DNA of 49,589 nucleotides from an uncultured Lachnoclostridium sp. GTDB taxonomy: Bacteria > Bacillota > Clostridia > Lachnospirales > Lachnospiraceae. Made by a program: the position numbers and the translations under genes. The stretch spans positions 1 to 49,589 of the forward strand of contig CAKNJS010000016.1 in NCBI GenBank assembly GCA_930986645.1. Reading direction: 5' to 3'. This document shows positions 25,741 to 34,918 of this stretch, piece after piece; position 1 is the first letter of the stretch; each line of letters begins with the position of its first letter. A model generated the notes under the pieces. That model made no database searches. It saw only the letters and a list, made by a program, of their open reading frames with translations, and was not told the DNA's origin.

Positions 25741-26532
25741 CTAGTTCCGGTGAAAAAGACTGGAGAGTTTTCCCAGAAAGCCCTCCGGCTTCATATAATC
25801 TTCCATAGGTATGTCTTCTCCCAGAAGTCTCCGGCAGATATTCATATACGACTTTCCTGCAAGACTATCTTCGCCTACTACCGGCTCTCCCTGATTTGTG
25901 GCAATGACAACCTGTTCATCATCCGGTATGACGCCCAGAAGATCCACGGCAAGGATCTCAGTCACATCATCCACGGACATCATATCCCCTCTCTTTACCA
26001 TGTCTATCCTGAGGCGGTTAATCAGCAGTTCGTTTTTCCGGATTCCGGAAGCCTCAAGGAGTCCTAGTATCCGGTCCGCATCTCTTATCGCGGAGACTTC
26101 AGGAGTCGTCACGACAATGGACCGGTCCGCACCTGCAATTGCATTCTGAAATCCCTGTTCGATCCCTGCCGGACAATCGAGCAGAATATAATCAAAATCA
26201 TCCCGTATATCTTCAATCAGTTTTTTCATCTGCTCCGGAGAGATGCTTGTCTTATCTTTCGTCTGAGCGGAAGGAAGCAGATAAAGCTCCGGGAAACGCT
26301 TATCTTTAATCAGTGCCTGCTTCAGCCTGCAGCTTCCTTCGATCACATCCACAATATTATATACAATCCGGTTTTCCAGTCCCATAACCACATCGAGATT
26401 CCGAAGTCCCAGATCCGTGTCGATGACCAGAACCTTCTTTCCCAGTCCGGACAGCCCTATCCCGATATTTGCGGTAGTTGTCGTCTTGCCGACTCCTCCT
26501 TTACCCGATGTTATGACTATAACCTCTCCCAT
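25741..26532 (-). CDS. minD: septum site-determining ATPase MinD
   Basis: A 263-residue MinD. The deviant Walker A motif GKGGVGKTTT is at residues 10-19, the DTDLGLRNLD switch follows, and the C-terminal amphipathic membrane helix is FLGKLSSLFHRN. MinD binds the membrane with ATP and is released by MinE. In this operon it directly follows PBP2, and no minC gene is present on either side. Confidence 0.96.
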   Translation of the reverse strand: MGEVIVITSGKGGVGKTTTTANIGIGLSGLGKKVLVIDTDLGLRNLDVVMGLENRIVYNIVDVIEGSCRLKQALIKDKRFPELYLLPSAQTKDKTSISPEQMKKLIEDIRDDFDYILLDCPAGIEQGFQNAIAGADRSIVVTTPEVSAIRDADRILGLLEASGIRKNELLINRLRIDMVKRGDMMSVDDVTEILAVDLLGVIPDDEQVVIATNQGEPVVGEDSLAGKSYMNICRRLLGEDIPMEDYMKPEGFLGKLSSLFHRN

Positions 26533-26569
26533 TTTGCTTCTCCTCCTGCATAAGTTCTGACGTTATTGA

Positions 26570-29428
26570 TTAGTCGCCGGCCATTCCATTACCCAGATCT
26601 GCCGCTTTTCCTGTAATAAGCTCGTCCTTCATATCCGGGTTAAAGTAGATCTGCGACACATCCCGCCCTATCTCGGAGGCATATCCTGAATTGTATCCGT
26701 TTACAATACGGACTGCAATTGATATTTCCGGTGAATCGGCCGGAGCGTATCCGACAAAGAGCGCATGATCCGGATGGAGCTCATTCTGCTGAGCCGTACC
26801 CGTTTTTCCTGCCATTGTAAAGTCCAGCCCCGAGAAAGTAGCGTGGCTGCTTACCATCAGCTCCATTCCTTCATGAAGCTGATCCCATGTACTCTGGCTG
26901 ACATCGTCCATTGTCCTTACAACCTCTGCTTCATTGTCACGAAGCAGGCTTCCGCTGGAATCCGTAATTTTGTCGATCAGTGTCAGATCATACACCGTTC
27001 CGCTGTTGGCGACCGCCGTAACATATCTGTTCAACTGGCTGACAGTATAGTTGTTATTTCCCTGTCCGATTGCAGACTGAATCGAATACTCATCCGAAAT
27101 ATGCGGGGAAGCTTCATCAATCTCAAGACCGGATTTTTCCCCGAGTCCGAACATTTCAGCATATTTGGCAAGCCTGTCCGTACCGCGGTCACTGTCATAA
27201 TTGCCGTCTGAATCCATTCCGAGTTCATAACCTACATTGTAGAAATATACGTTACACGAATTTTCAATCGCGTGAACAGCATTGAGCGAGCCGTGGCCGT
27301 TCGGATATACCCAGCAGCGGGGACTTGGCTGTACCTCAGAAAATACGCCGTCACAGTAAAAGGTTGTATCCGCATTGACAATTCCTTCCTCAAGAGCTGC
27401 CGTAGCTGAAACCATCTTGAACGTAGAACCGGGCGCTGTTTCTTCCTGTGTAGCCCTGTTATAAAACGGTCGTGAAGTCCCGCTGTTGAGCTGGTTATAA
27501 TAAGCCGAATCCATTGTATTTGCAAGACGGTTATTATCATATCCCGGGTAGGATACGCACGCCAGTACATCTCCTGAATTCGGATCCGTTACAACAAGCC
27601 CCCCGGATCCCGGTTCGAGTCCGAGCTGTCCGGGCGTGATCTCCAGTGCTTCAATCTTATCATACAGCCATTGGTATGCACTTGCAGAACCGCTTAACAG
27701 ACCATTGTAGCTGTTCTCGTCCATCGGAAGCACCCCCTGTTCATACACGATCGCACAGATCTGTGTACCGGTGACACTTCCTGATTTTATAAGATATTCA
27801 TAGAGAAGTTTGTCGAAATCACTGTCATTGGACAAATATTCTTCAATATATGTCAGCAGTGCCTGATATATCTCTTCAGAACTGGAATATGCGCTGTTTC
27901 CCAGCTTTGATGTGTCGATCCAGCTCTGTGAAATGGCATAATTCAAATATGCGTTGAGACTGATTGTTTCATCCGTCCTCCATGCAATGTATGTTTCGTC
28001 TGAAGTGTCAATCTCATCTGTCAGAAGTATTCCAGTCTTTTCTGCCAGCACTGTATTGCAGATGTATGACATATATGCCTGCATTTCATCTGACAGATCT
28101 CTGTAAGCATCTGCCTGATTGTTCTCAAGCTGGGACATGATATCCGACAAGGCAGCTTCCTTCTTGCTCTGAAATGTTGCATAGACTGCTTTTTCAGCCG
28201 GTCCTGCCTCCTCGTTCGCGAAATGATCCATATCTATCACTTCATTGGCAATAAACGCGTGATATGCATCACTCACAGGAATAATAATCTCGCTTGCGTC
28301 CTTTGTCTGGGAAGGATCATAATCCAGAATATTTGTCAGCTTGCTCAGCACGATACCTGCAATTTTCTCTTCCAGAAGCTTATATGCATTCATCTGGAGA
28401 TCCTTGTCTATTGTAAGATATATATCATTTCCGGCCTTGGGATCAGTCTTGCTCACTGTCTCGATCACTTTTCCAAGATTGTCTACATAAAAAGTAGACT
28501 TACCCTTTTCTCCCTGCAGAGTACTGTCAAAAGCCTGTTCTATACCTGACTTTCCTACTATATCAGAAAGAGAATAACGTTCTTTTTCCTCTTTGTCGAG
28601 TGCGTCATATTCTTCCTGAGACATCGGACCGATATATCCGATCAGCGATGCAAAATACTCCCCGTCCGGATAGCGCCGAAGGGATTCTTCCTCAATATCA
28701 ACTCCGGTAAGGGTACTCTGGTTTTCCATGATCGACGCTGCAGTCTCATCGCTCACATCGGAAGCGAGAATTGTGGAAAGATACTGCTGGTAGCTGTTCA
28801 ATCCCATTGCATAGCGCATATTTACCATCTTAAGTATATACGCCGGATCATTATTGGTATCGTCAAGGCCGTATCTTTTCGTACAAAGATAATGCATAAT
28901 TCCGGATGGAGTCTGGTTTCTCTGCTCCTGTGAGAGATCATCCGTATATGCTTTTCCATATACATCGGCTATAAAACGGAGTCTCAAGGTTTCATTTGTC
29001 TCTGCAAACTGATATTCTCCAGCAGAGTCAAGGATGATACCGAAGCTGTCGATAACCGAATCACCGTTTTCCTCAACGATTTTCAATACCTTATCAAGAA
29101 TACCGTTTAAAGTCTTGTTTCTCTCCTCTGACCCCATATTTGCGGGGAGAGTATCCTGTATAGTAACAGAATAAGCCAGTTCGTTATATGCAAGAAGATT
29201 TCCGTTTCTGTCGTATATATTACCTCTAGTCGCAGGAATCTCGCTTGTCCTTCTGATCTGGAGCTCATAGTTTTCCAGATAATCTTCTCCTCTTACAATC
29301 TGAAGATAGAAAAGGCGGCCGATCAGGACAGATGAAGTCAGGCAGAATACAATGATAAGCACCATAAGCCTTGACTTCATGATATAATCTATGCCTTCTT
29401 TTATTCTGTCAATGATTTCTCTAAACAA
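26570..29428 (-). CDS. mrdA: penicillin-binding protein 2 (transpeptidase of the elongasome)
   Basis: A 952-residue class B PBP: one N-terminal membrane helix, a dimerisation domain starting with IPATRGNIYDRNGN, and a transpeptidase domain with STFK (about residue 667), SCN (ENSCNVYF) and KTGTAQ (about 873). It cross-links peptidoglycan with RodA. Compared with E. coli PBP2 (633) there is an extra stretch of about 250 residues, roughly 350-600, between LTIDKDLQMNAYKLLEE and GGLVVTDPNSG. I chose TTG at 29428 (MFREIIDRIKEG...), 11 bases after AGGAG and overlapping mreD by 8 bp; the frame extends further upstream into mreD. Confidence 0.9.
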   Translation of the reverse strand: MFREIIDRIKEGIDYIMKSRLMVLIIVFCLTSSVLIGRLFYLQIVRGEDYLENYELQIRRTSEIPATRGNIYDRNGNLLAYNELAYSVTIQDTLPANMGSEERNKTLNGILDKVLKIVEENGDSVIDSFGIILDSAGEYQFAETNETLRLRFIADVYGKAYTDDLSQEQRNQTPSGIMHYLCTKRYGLDDTNNDPAYILKMVNMRYAMGLNSYQQYLSTILASDVSDETAASIMENQSTLTGVDIEEESLRRYPDGEYFASLIGYIGPMSQEEYDALDKEEKERYSLSDIVGKSGIEQAFDSTLQGEKGKSTFYVDNLGKVIETVSKTDPKAGNDIYLTIDKDLQMNAYKLLEEKIAGIVLSKLTNILDYDPSQTKDASEIIIPVSDAYHAFIANEVIDMDHFANEEAGPAEKAVYATFQSKKEAALSDIMSQLENNQADAYRDLSDEMQAYMSYICNTVLAEKTGILLTDEIDTSDETYIAWRTDETISLNAYLNYAISQSWIDTSKLGNSAYSSSEEIYQALLTYIEEYLSNDSDFDKLLYEYLIKSGSVTGTQICAIVYEQGVLPMDENSYNGLLSGSASAYQWLYDKIEALEITPGQLGLEPGSGGLVVTDPNSGDVLACVSYPGYDNNRLANTMDSAYYNQLNSGTSRPFYNRATQEETAPGSTFKMVSATAALEEGIVNADTTFYCDGVFSEVQPSPRCWVYPNGHGSLNAVHAIENSCNVYFYNVGYELGMDSDGNYDSDRGTDRLAKYAEMFGLGEKSGLEIDEASPHISDEYSIQSAIGQGNNNYTVSQLNRYVTAVANSGTVYDLTLIDKITDSSGSLLRDNEAEVVRTMDDVSQSTWDQLHEGMELMVSSHATFSGLDFTMAGKTGTAQQNELHPDHALFVGYAPADSPEISIAVRIVNGYNSGYASEIGRDVSQIYFNPDMKDELITGKAADLGNGMAGD

Positions 29429-29954
29429 ATTTACTTGCACTCCTTTTTTCTTCGGCCTCCAGCTTATGGTTGATAAGCAGAAGCAGTGGGTATACAACAA
29501 GGGTCACAGCGATTGTATAAATTGCCTCCGGAACAATAATCCGATTCAGATAGTGCAGGAAATTGAAGTCGCTCCTGAGCAGAAAAGTCAGGAAATAGAC
29601 GGCAATTCCATATACAAAATCGCTGCCCGCGATCAGAAAAAGCGGAAGCTTTATATCTTCATCAAAATAAATCTGCTCAAACAGACCGTTTATATAACCT
29701 GCGATCAGATAAATCAGCGCATAAAATCCTATCATATCGCCGTACTGGATATCAATCAGGAGCCCGGATGCAAACCCGACAAACATCCCCTCCCTCGGAC
29801 CTCTCATAAATCCGAAAGAAGCCGTAACAATCAGCATGAGATTCGGTTTGATTCCCGCAATCTCCAGTGCTGGAAACACAGTACACTGCAGAAGGTAAGC
29901 CAGCAGTACAACGACTGCCGTCACCACAATGCGTCTTATCTTTACTGCTTTCAT
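29421..29954 (-). CDS. mreD: rod shape-determining protein MreD
   Basis: A 177-residue membrane protein with about five to six helices, poorly conserved as is usual for MreD. FGFMRGPREGMFVGFASGLLIDI is the family's typical segment. It links MreC and the PBP2-RodA pair in the membrane. It lies between mreC (14 bp gap) and PBP2 (overlap). Confidence 0.9.
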   Translation of the reverse strand: MKAVKIRRIVVTAVVVLLAYLLQCTVFPALEIAGIKPNLMLIVTASFGFMRGPREGMFVGFASGLLIDIQYGDMIGFYALIYLIAGYINGLFEQIYFDEDIKLPLFLIAGSDFVYGIAVYFLTFLLRSDFNFLHYLNRIIVPEAIYTIAVTLVVYPLLLLINHKLEAEEKRSASKFV

Positions 29955-29968
29955 GGATTAATTCTCCT

Positions 29969-30841
29969 CTACTCGCCCGTCACATTTTCACCGGTAAGTT
30001 CGGCTTTGGTAGTTGTGATCACGAGCACTTCCTGAATATTTTTAAAGTCCACTGCCGGAATGATATACCCTGAGCGCGTCAGATTATTTGAATCTACATT
30101 GATTTCGCTGATCGATCCGATCAGAATTCCCTGCAGATATTTGTCACTGATGTATGACGTGACAATCTGATCTCCCACGGCTACTACATTGTCATTATTT
30201 TCCATTTGGTCAAATGCTATCTGTCCGCTGCTCATAAGGGACAAATCCCCGCTGACAATACAGGTATCCGATGTTGAAAGGACCATTCCGCTGACATTAT
30301 TTGCGTCATCAATGATCGAACGTACTTTTGCCCATGTAGGACCGACTTCTGTGATAATTCCTACCAGCCCGCTTCCCGCCAGTACATTCATGTCTACTTC
30401 AATCCCATCCTTACTTCCTTTGTCGATCGTAAATGTATTGAACCAGTTTCCTGCGTCTTTACCGATAACATGGGCAGCAGTCTTCTCATACTCAGCGTAG
30501 TTCTGATCAAGCTGATACAGCTCTTGAAGCCTCTCGTACTCATAGCGTTCTTCCTGAAGATAATTATTCTCCGTTGTAAGCGCATCGATCTGTGCCTGCA
30601 GGTCTTCGTTTTCGTTCCGGAGCTGCTGCATAGTTGAAAAATTATCCTTCATATCGCCAAGCCATCCGCCCACATGATTGATTCCCTGCTGGAGAGGGAT
30701 AACCGTAATATTGGCAAGAACTTTAAACGGCCCGGCCGCCTTGTCTGAAAATGATGAAAGGACCATCATAAGTGCACAGAACACAGAAAGTCCTATAAGA
30801 ATATACCTGTTTATATGGGATGTCTGATTCTTTTTCTTCAT
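29969..30841 (-). CDS. mreC: rod shape-determining protein MreC
   Basis: A 290-residue protein with one N-terminal membrane helix (about residues 12-32), a coiled coil (about 65-105, LRNENEDLQAQIDALTTE) and the beta-rich MreC domain (VIGKDAGNWFNTFTIDKGS, GLVGIITEVGPTWAKV). MreC activates PBP2. Start ATG at 30841 shares bases with the mreB stop (TAATG) and has AGGTGG upstream. Confidence 0.94.
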   Translation of the reverse strand: MKKKNQTSHINRYILIGLSVFCALMMVLSSFSDKAAGPFKVLANITVIPLQQGINHVGGWLGDMKDNFSTMQQLRNENEDLQAQIDALTTENNYLQEERYEYERLQELYQLDQNYAEYEKTAAHVIGKDAGNWFNTFTIDKGSKDGIEVDMNVLAGSGLVGIITEVGPTWAKVRSIIDDANNVSGMVLSTSDTCIVSGDLSLMSSGQIAFDQMENNDNVVAVGDQIVTSYISDKYLQGILIGSISEINVDSNNLTRSGYIIPAVDFKNIQEVLVITTTKAELTGENVTGE

Positions 30842-31866
30842 TATCTTAACCACCTGTAATCTTCATCTAACATGGAGTACGTGAGACGTTTGTAGTAACT
30901 GCGGTCCGAGATGATCTTCCTCAGTCCTTTCACAACACAGAGCTCCGGTTCCTCTGCTGTAAGAACCGGAAGTCCGATACTCTCTTCAAGATATGTAGAG
31001 AGTCCCTTCAGATTAGCCAGCCCTCCGGTAAGACATATTCCTGTCTTTTCTATTGCCCTGCGTACGTCCGGCGGAGTCCTCTCGATCATAGTGCGGATTG
31101 CCTTTACGCATTCTTCCAGAGGCTCCTTCATAGCCGCTCTTACAAGACTGATCGGTATATCTGACTGCGAAGGCACTCCGGCTACAAGATCGCGGCCCGA
31201 CACCGTAATTGTACTGCCTGTACTCTGATCAAAAATACCGAATTCACGCCGAAGTTTTTCCGCTGTAGCTGTACCAATAAGGAACTCTCTGTTATGTCTG
31301 ACCAGATCCGCAATCGAGGTGTCAAAATTACCGCCTCCTATCTTTAAAAGACGGTTCATGACCATACCGCCTTGTGACAATACAGACAATTCTGTAGTCC
31401 CGCCGCCGAAATTAGCCACGAAAATTCCTTTTTCACCGGTCACATCCATCCCGAAGCCTACAGCATCTGCAAGTCCCTTTTCCACAATACGAACAGACTT
31501 CGCCTTTGCCTCTGAATGGAGCACGAGGTCATAAAACGCTTTTTTCTCCACTTCCGTTACATCTGTGGGAACAGCAACCACATATTCTGCACCGAAGACA
31601 GTTTTTCTGTCAGCTTCCAACAGACTGCCCAGCAGATACTGCATATCGTCAAAATGCGCAATTACCCCGTTCTTCATGGGAAACACCACCCTGATATCCA
31701 CGGGTGCCTTTTCGTATATATCATAAGCCTCATTTCCCACGGCAAAGATATATTTCTTGTTTTTCATTGCGATGGCATTTTTCTGATGCCATATCCTGTC
31801 GTTCTTTTTATCAAAAACCTTGATCTCATACGTCCCGAGGTCAAGGCCATAAACCTTTCCCGCCAT
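30841..31866 (-). CDS. mreB: MreB/Mbl-family actin-like protein, divergent
   Basis: A 341-residue bacterial actin. The phosphate loops are recognisable as YGLDLGTYEIKVF (residues 6-18), FVANFGGGTTELSVL and LTGGLANLKGL. MreB filaments guide the elongasome. The first loop is unusual: canonical MreB has DLGTANT, whereas here it is DLGTYEIKVFDKKND. The operon position (radC-mreB-mreC-mreD) supports the call. The ATG at 31866 is chosen over an upstream in-frame ATG at 31890. Confidence 0.88.
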   Translation of the reverse strand: MAGKVYGLDLGTYEIKVFDKKNDRIWHQKNAIAMKNKKYIFAVGNEAYDIYEKAPVDIRVVFPMKNGVIAHFDDMQYLLGSLLEADRKTVFGAEYVVAVPTDVTEVEKKAFYDLVLHSEAKAKSVRIVEKGLADAVGFGMDVTGEKGIFVANFGGGTTELSVLSQGGMVMNRLLKIGGGNFDTSIADLVRHNREFLIGTATAEKLRREFGIFDQSTGSTITVSGRDLVAGVPSQSDIPISLVRAAMKEPLEECVKAIRTMIERTPPDVRRAIEKTGICLTGGLANLKGLSTYLEESIGLPVLTAEEPELCVVKGLRKIISDRSYYKRLTYSMLDEDYRWLR

Positions 31867-31903
31867 AGCAGTACAACCACCCCTTATCATTTTCCGTTGA
31901 CGG

Positions 31904-32614
31904 TCAGCTCCCGCTCTGCTGAAAGAACCCCTTTTCTTTCAAGCTGATAAAACAGTTGTTACCTATAATAATATGATCCAGCAATTCAATCCCGATCAGA
32001 CGTCCTGCTTCACAGACTCTCCTTGTAATCCGCACATCTTCCCTGCTGGGAGCAGGGTCCCCGCTCGGATGATTGTGCAGGAGAATAATCGATGATGCAT
32101 CCTTACGGACAGCCTCTACGAACAGTTCTCTTGGAGATACAAGTGCCATGTCCACCGTACCGACCGATATATTCATCTCCCCGATCAGTCTGGAACGTGT
32201 GTTTAACAGTAAAAGTTTCAATACCTCCCTGTTTCTGTGGCGCATATCTTCCATATAGTAACGCGCGATCGTAGACGGGGAGGAAAAGTCCAGTCCCTCA
32301 ACTGCCGCTTCTCTCGCCATGCGTTTGGATAATTCCGACAGGCAGAGGATCTGAACTGCTTTGACCCTTCCGATGCCTCGGATATTCAGCAGACGATCAA
32401 GCGTCCACTGATGAATATTGTGGATTCCGGGATTGCCGAAATCCGGATGAAGAAGGCTCCTCGCAAGATCAAGGGAATTTTCTCCCCGGGTCCCCGTTCT
32501 CAGGATAACTGCAAGCAGCTCGGCATCTGTCAGATTCTCCGCGCCAAAACGCTCACACTTTTCATAGGGCCGTTCTTCCTGATACATTTCTTTAATTGTA
32601 TTGTTTTTCTTCAT
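31904..32614 (-). CDS. radC: RadC-family JAB domain protein
   Basis: A 236-residue RadC/YeeS-type protein. An N-terminal helix-hairpin-helix region (LLNIRGIGRVKAVQ) precedes a JAB metalloprotease-like domain with the full zinc motif HNHPSGDPAPSREDV. Its true activity is uncertain despite the old name. ATG at 32614 is taken as the start; the frame extends upstream without a binding site. It heads the mre operon, as in Bacillus. Confidence 0.9.
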   Translation of the reverse strand: MKKNNTIKEMYQEERPYEKCERFGAENLTDAELLAVILRTGTRGENSLDLARSLLHPDFGNPGIHNIHQWTLDRLLNIRGIGRVKAVQILCLSELSKRMAREAAVEGLDFSSPSTIARYYMEDMRHRNREVLKLLLLNTRSRLIGEMNISVGTVDMALVSPRELFVEAVRKDASSIILLHNHPSGDPAPSREDVRITRRVCEAGRLIGIELLDHIIIGNNCFISLKEKGFFQQSGS

Positions 32615-32657
32615 ATATTGATCTTCTGACCAGCGCAATGATACAATACAACGATTT

Positions 32658-32686
32658 ATTTTAGCACAATTTAAAAAATGTGTATA
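32658..32686 (-). promoter_or_regulatory. candidate promoter of the radC-mre-min operon
   Basis: On the minus strand TATACA (32681-32686), 17-base spacer, TAAAAT (32658-32663) preceded by TG (extended -10), 44 bases before the radC start. Confidence 0.5.
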
Positions 32687-32690
32687 GGGA

Positions 32691-34298
32691 TTACACATTA
32701 AAATTCTGTGAACAGTAACAGCCGCCGGCTTCGTACTTTTTGATAATCGCTTCAGCCGACTTAAGTCCGTCCATTGCCGCCGAAGTTATCCCCCCGGCAT
32801 ATCCTGCACCTTCTCCGCATGGATAAATCCACGGAATGCTGCCTCTGAACTCCCCGTCTCTTGGAATTCTGACAGGAGAGGAAGTTCTGCTTTCCACACC
32901 TGACAGAAGCACATCCGGATCAGCGAAGCCGTGTATCTTCCGGTTCATCTGACTGATTCCCTGCTGAAGCGATCCGGCCAGCTCTTCCGGAAAGATTTCA
33001 CGCACATTGGCAAGGCTGTAGTGTCCTTTTATACTGGGTTTTATTCTTCCCAGTTCAGCAGTGGTTCTGTTTTTGCAGAAATCTTCAAAGCGCTGTACCG
33101 GAACATTTCCTCTTCCTGCCTCCCACGCTTTTTTCTCCAGTTTCCGCTGAAATTGTACGCCGGAAAGTGGATGTTCCTGCCCGTAGTCTTCCGGAGTAAC
33201 CGTTACTATCACAGCGCTGTTTGCATTTTCCCCGGCACGTCCATGATAACTCATACCGTTTACTGCCAGATGCCCCGGTTCAGATGACGCGTTTACTACA
33301 TAGCCGCCCGGGCACATGCAAAACGTGTAGACGCCTCTCCCGTTTTCCAGCTTTTCAGTAAGTTTGTATGACGCGGCCGGAAGCTTTCCTCTCTCTTTTC
33401 TTCCATACGTATTCTCGTCAATCAGGCTCTGTAAATGTTCTACCCGGACGCCTACTGCAAATGATTTTGCCTCCATCTGAAGGCCGCGGTCACACAGCAT
33501 TTGAAACGTATCTCTTGCACTATGTCCTATGGCAAGGACAGCTGCATCCGTCCGGATCTTTTCCGTCCCGTTTATAATAAGAGTCTTCTCCTCGGGAATA
33601 ATATCAGTCACCTGACTGTGAAACAGAAATTCTCCGCCTGATTCATTAATTTCTTTTCTCATGGATTCCACTACATCCATGAGGATATCAGTACCGATAT
33701 GGGGCTTTTGCTCCCATAAGATATCTTCCGGCGCTCCGAACCGTACGAATGTCTCAAGCACAAACCGATTTCTCCCTGCCGGATCCTTTACTAGTGTATT
33801 CAGCTTGCCGTCTGAAAAAGTGCCTGCTCCGCCTTCTCCGAACTGTACATTAGAATCCGGATCAAGGATCCCGTTCTCCCAGAACCGGTCCACATCTTGT
33901 TTTCTTTCCCTGACTGGAGCCCCTCTCTCCACCACCAGAGGATGATATCCTTCCCTCGCCAAAAGATAAGCACAGAAAAGACCGGCCGGTCCGCTGCCAA
34001 CGACCACCGGCCGGCTGGTCAGATGTTCCGCACCATGTTCCGGAACACTGTAAGAGCGTTCAGATATTCTCTGTACTTTTCCTTTCAGCTGCCTCAGAAT
34101 ACGTTCCTCATGTTTTGCTTCGAAATCAACCGAATACACATAATAAAGTTCCGGTTTCTTCCGGGCATCCAGAGAACGTTTCCTAATATAATACCGCTTT
34201 ACTTCTCCTTTCCCGGCCTTCAGTGTTTTCAGAAGTTTCTGCTCTAACTGCGCCTCTGTGTGTACCACAGGGAGCTTTAACTGGCTGATTCTCAGCAT
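32691..34298 (-). CDS. COG2509-type FAD-dependent dehydrogenase
   Basis: A 535-residue flavoprotein. An N-terminal domain of about 85 residues (RRISQLKLP-like start, KRYYIRKRSLDARKKPELYYVYSV) precedes the dinucleotide-binding motif VVVGSGPAGLFCA (about residues 97-109). Other motifs are VQFGEGGAGTFSDGKLNT, CMCPGGYVVNASSE and PCGEGAGYAGGITSAAMDG. This family is widespread in Firmicutes and its substrate is unknown. It lies 76 bp upstream of radC and may share transcription. Confidence 0.87.
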   Translation of the reverse strand: MLRISQLKLPVVHTEAQLEQKLLKTLKAGKGEVKRYYIRKRSLDARKKPELYYVYSVDFEAKHEERILRQLKGKVQRISERSYSVPEHGAEHLTSRPVVVGSGPAGLFCAYLLAREGYHPLVVERGAPVRERKQDVDRFWENGILDPDSNVQFGEGGAGTFSDGKLNTLVKDPAGRNRFVLETFVRFGAPEDILWEQKPHIGTDILMDVVESMRKEINESGGEFLFHSQVTDIIPEEKTLIINGTEKIRTDAAVLAIGHSARDTFQMLCDRGLQMEAKSFAVGVRVEHLQSLIDENTYGRKERGKLPAASYKLTEKLENGRGVYTFCMCPGGYVVNASSEPGHLAVNGMSYHGRAGENANSAVIVTVTPEDYGQEHPLSGVQFQRKLEKKAWEAGRGNVPVQRFEDFCKNRTTAELGRIKPSIKGHYSLANVREIFPEELAGSLQQGISQMNRKIHGFADPDVLLSGVESRTSSPVRIPRDGEFRGSIPWIYPCGEGAGYAGGITSAAMDGLKSAEAIIKKYEAGGCYCSQNFNV

Positions 34299-34361
34299 AA
34301 CTGTTTACCTGCCTTTTCTCTCATTTTCATGGAGGTGATTCTCTTTTTCACAGCTTCTCTA

Positions 34362-34580
34362 TTACAGATACCGTACAGGGCTGCTCGGATTCCGGTCTTT
34401 TTTCATGCCGTCTTCTGCTTCTTCCATAGTGGCATAAACCTCATCTTCCGGAACCGCCAGCGCGCCGCAGGAGCCGACGAACTGCACAAAATACTGGCCG
34501 TCTTTTTTTGCGCTGACCCTCGCCCGCTTTACCATGTCATTTTCGATTATATAGCATGTATCTCCTATTCCGTATTTCAT
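34362..34580 (-). CDS. hypothetical small protein
   Basis: A 72-residue protein that starts MKYGIGDTCYIIENDMVKRARV and looks like a small beta-barrel (SH3-like) domain, followed by a charged tail. AGGAG lies 9 bases before the ATG at 34580; the frame continues upstream without a site. The family is not recognised. It lies 63 bp upstream of the COG2509 gene on the same strand. Confidence 0.65.
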   Translation of the reverse strand: MKYGIGDTCYIIENDMVKRARVSAKKDGQYFVQFVGSCGALAVPEDEVYATMEEAEDGMKKDRNPSSPVRYL

Positions 34581-34617
34581 TTTATCATTCTCCTGTCTGT
34601 AAAATACTGATACTTTT

Positions 34618-34788
34618 TTATTCATCTGTTCTGTCCGAAGCCGCTGTCACAGGGCAACACCGAATATCGCAAAAAGAGCAAAATCCAGTAACGTTCCGAA
34701 TGACGCCATCAGGCTCCTTTTTTATGGGCCAATCCCATCCCTCCCAATAGTCTCCTTCATTCTCTTTCTTATTCTGTTGAGGTCTCAT
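34618..34788 (-). CDS. small Trp- and Cys-rich ORF
   Basis: An intact 56-residue frame with a non-random look: a polar start (MRPQQNKKENEGDYWEGWDW), then PIKKEPDGVIRNVTG, then a cysteine cluster (FCSFCDIRCCPV). It lies 37 bp before the 72-residue gene on the same strand. No strong ribosome binding site precedes the ATG. I take it as a probable small protein, with translation unproven. Confidence 0.42.
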   Translation of the reverse strand: MRPQQNKKENEGDYWEGWDWPIKKEPDGVIRNVTGFCSFCDIRCCPVTAASDRTDE

Positions 34789-34869
34789 ACTGCTCGGAGA
34801 GAGCGTAAATACGGGCTTTTGCGGAGTGTGAGGGGATGCGTTTTCCTCTCTTCTCTACTCCCCCGCACA

Positions 34870-34918
34870 ACAGAAAAAACCCGGAAAGCTAAGGTGCTGT
34901 CCTCGCTCTCTCGGGTCT
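34870..34918 (-). terminator. terminator, probably the native one of the BaiN-like gene
   Basis: On the minus strand AGACCCG (34912-34918) pairs with CGGGTTT (34877-34883), followed by T residues. The first arm lies inside the left direct repeat and the second arm outside it. The same first arm follows the BaiN-like gene in the right repeat but lacks its partner there. In the present arrangement this terminator serves the minus-strand genes of the island. Confidence 0.6.
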
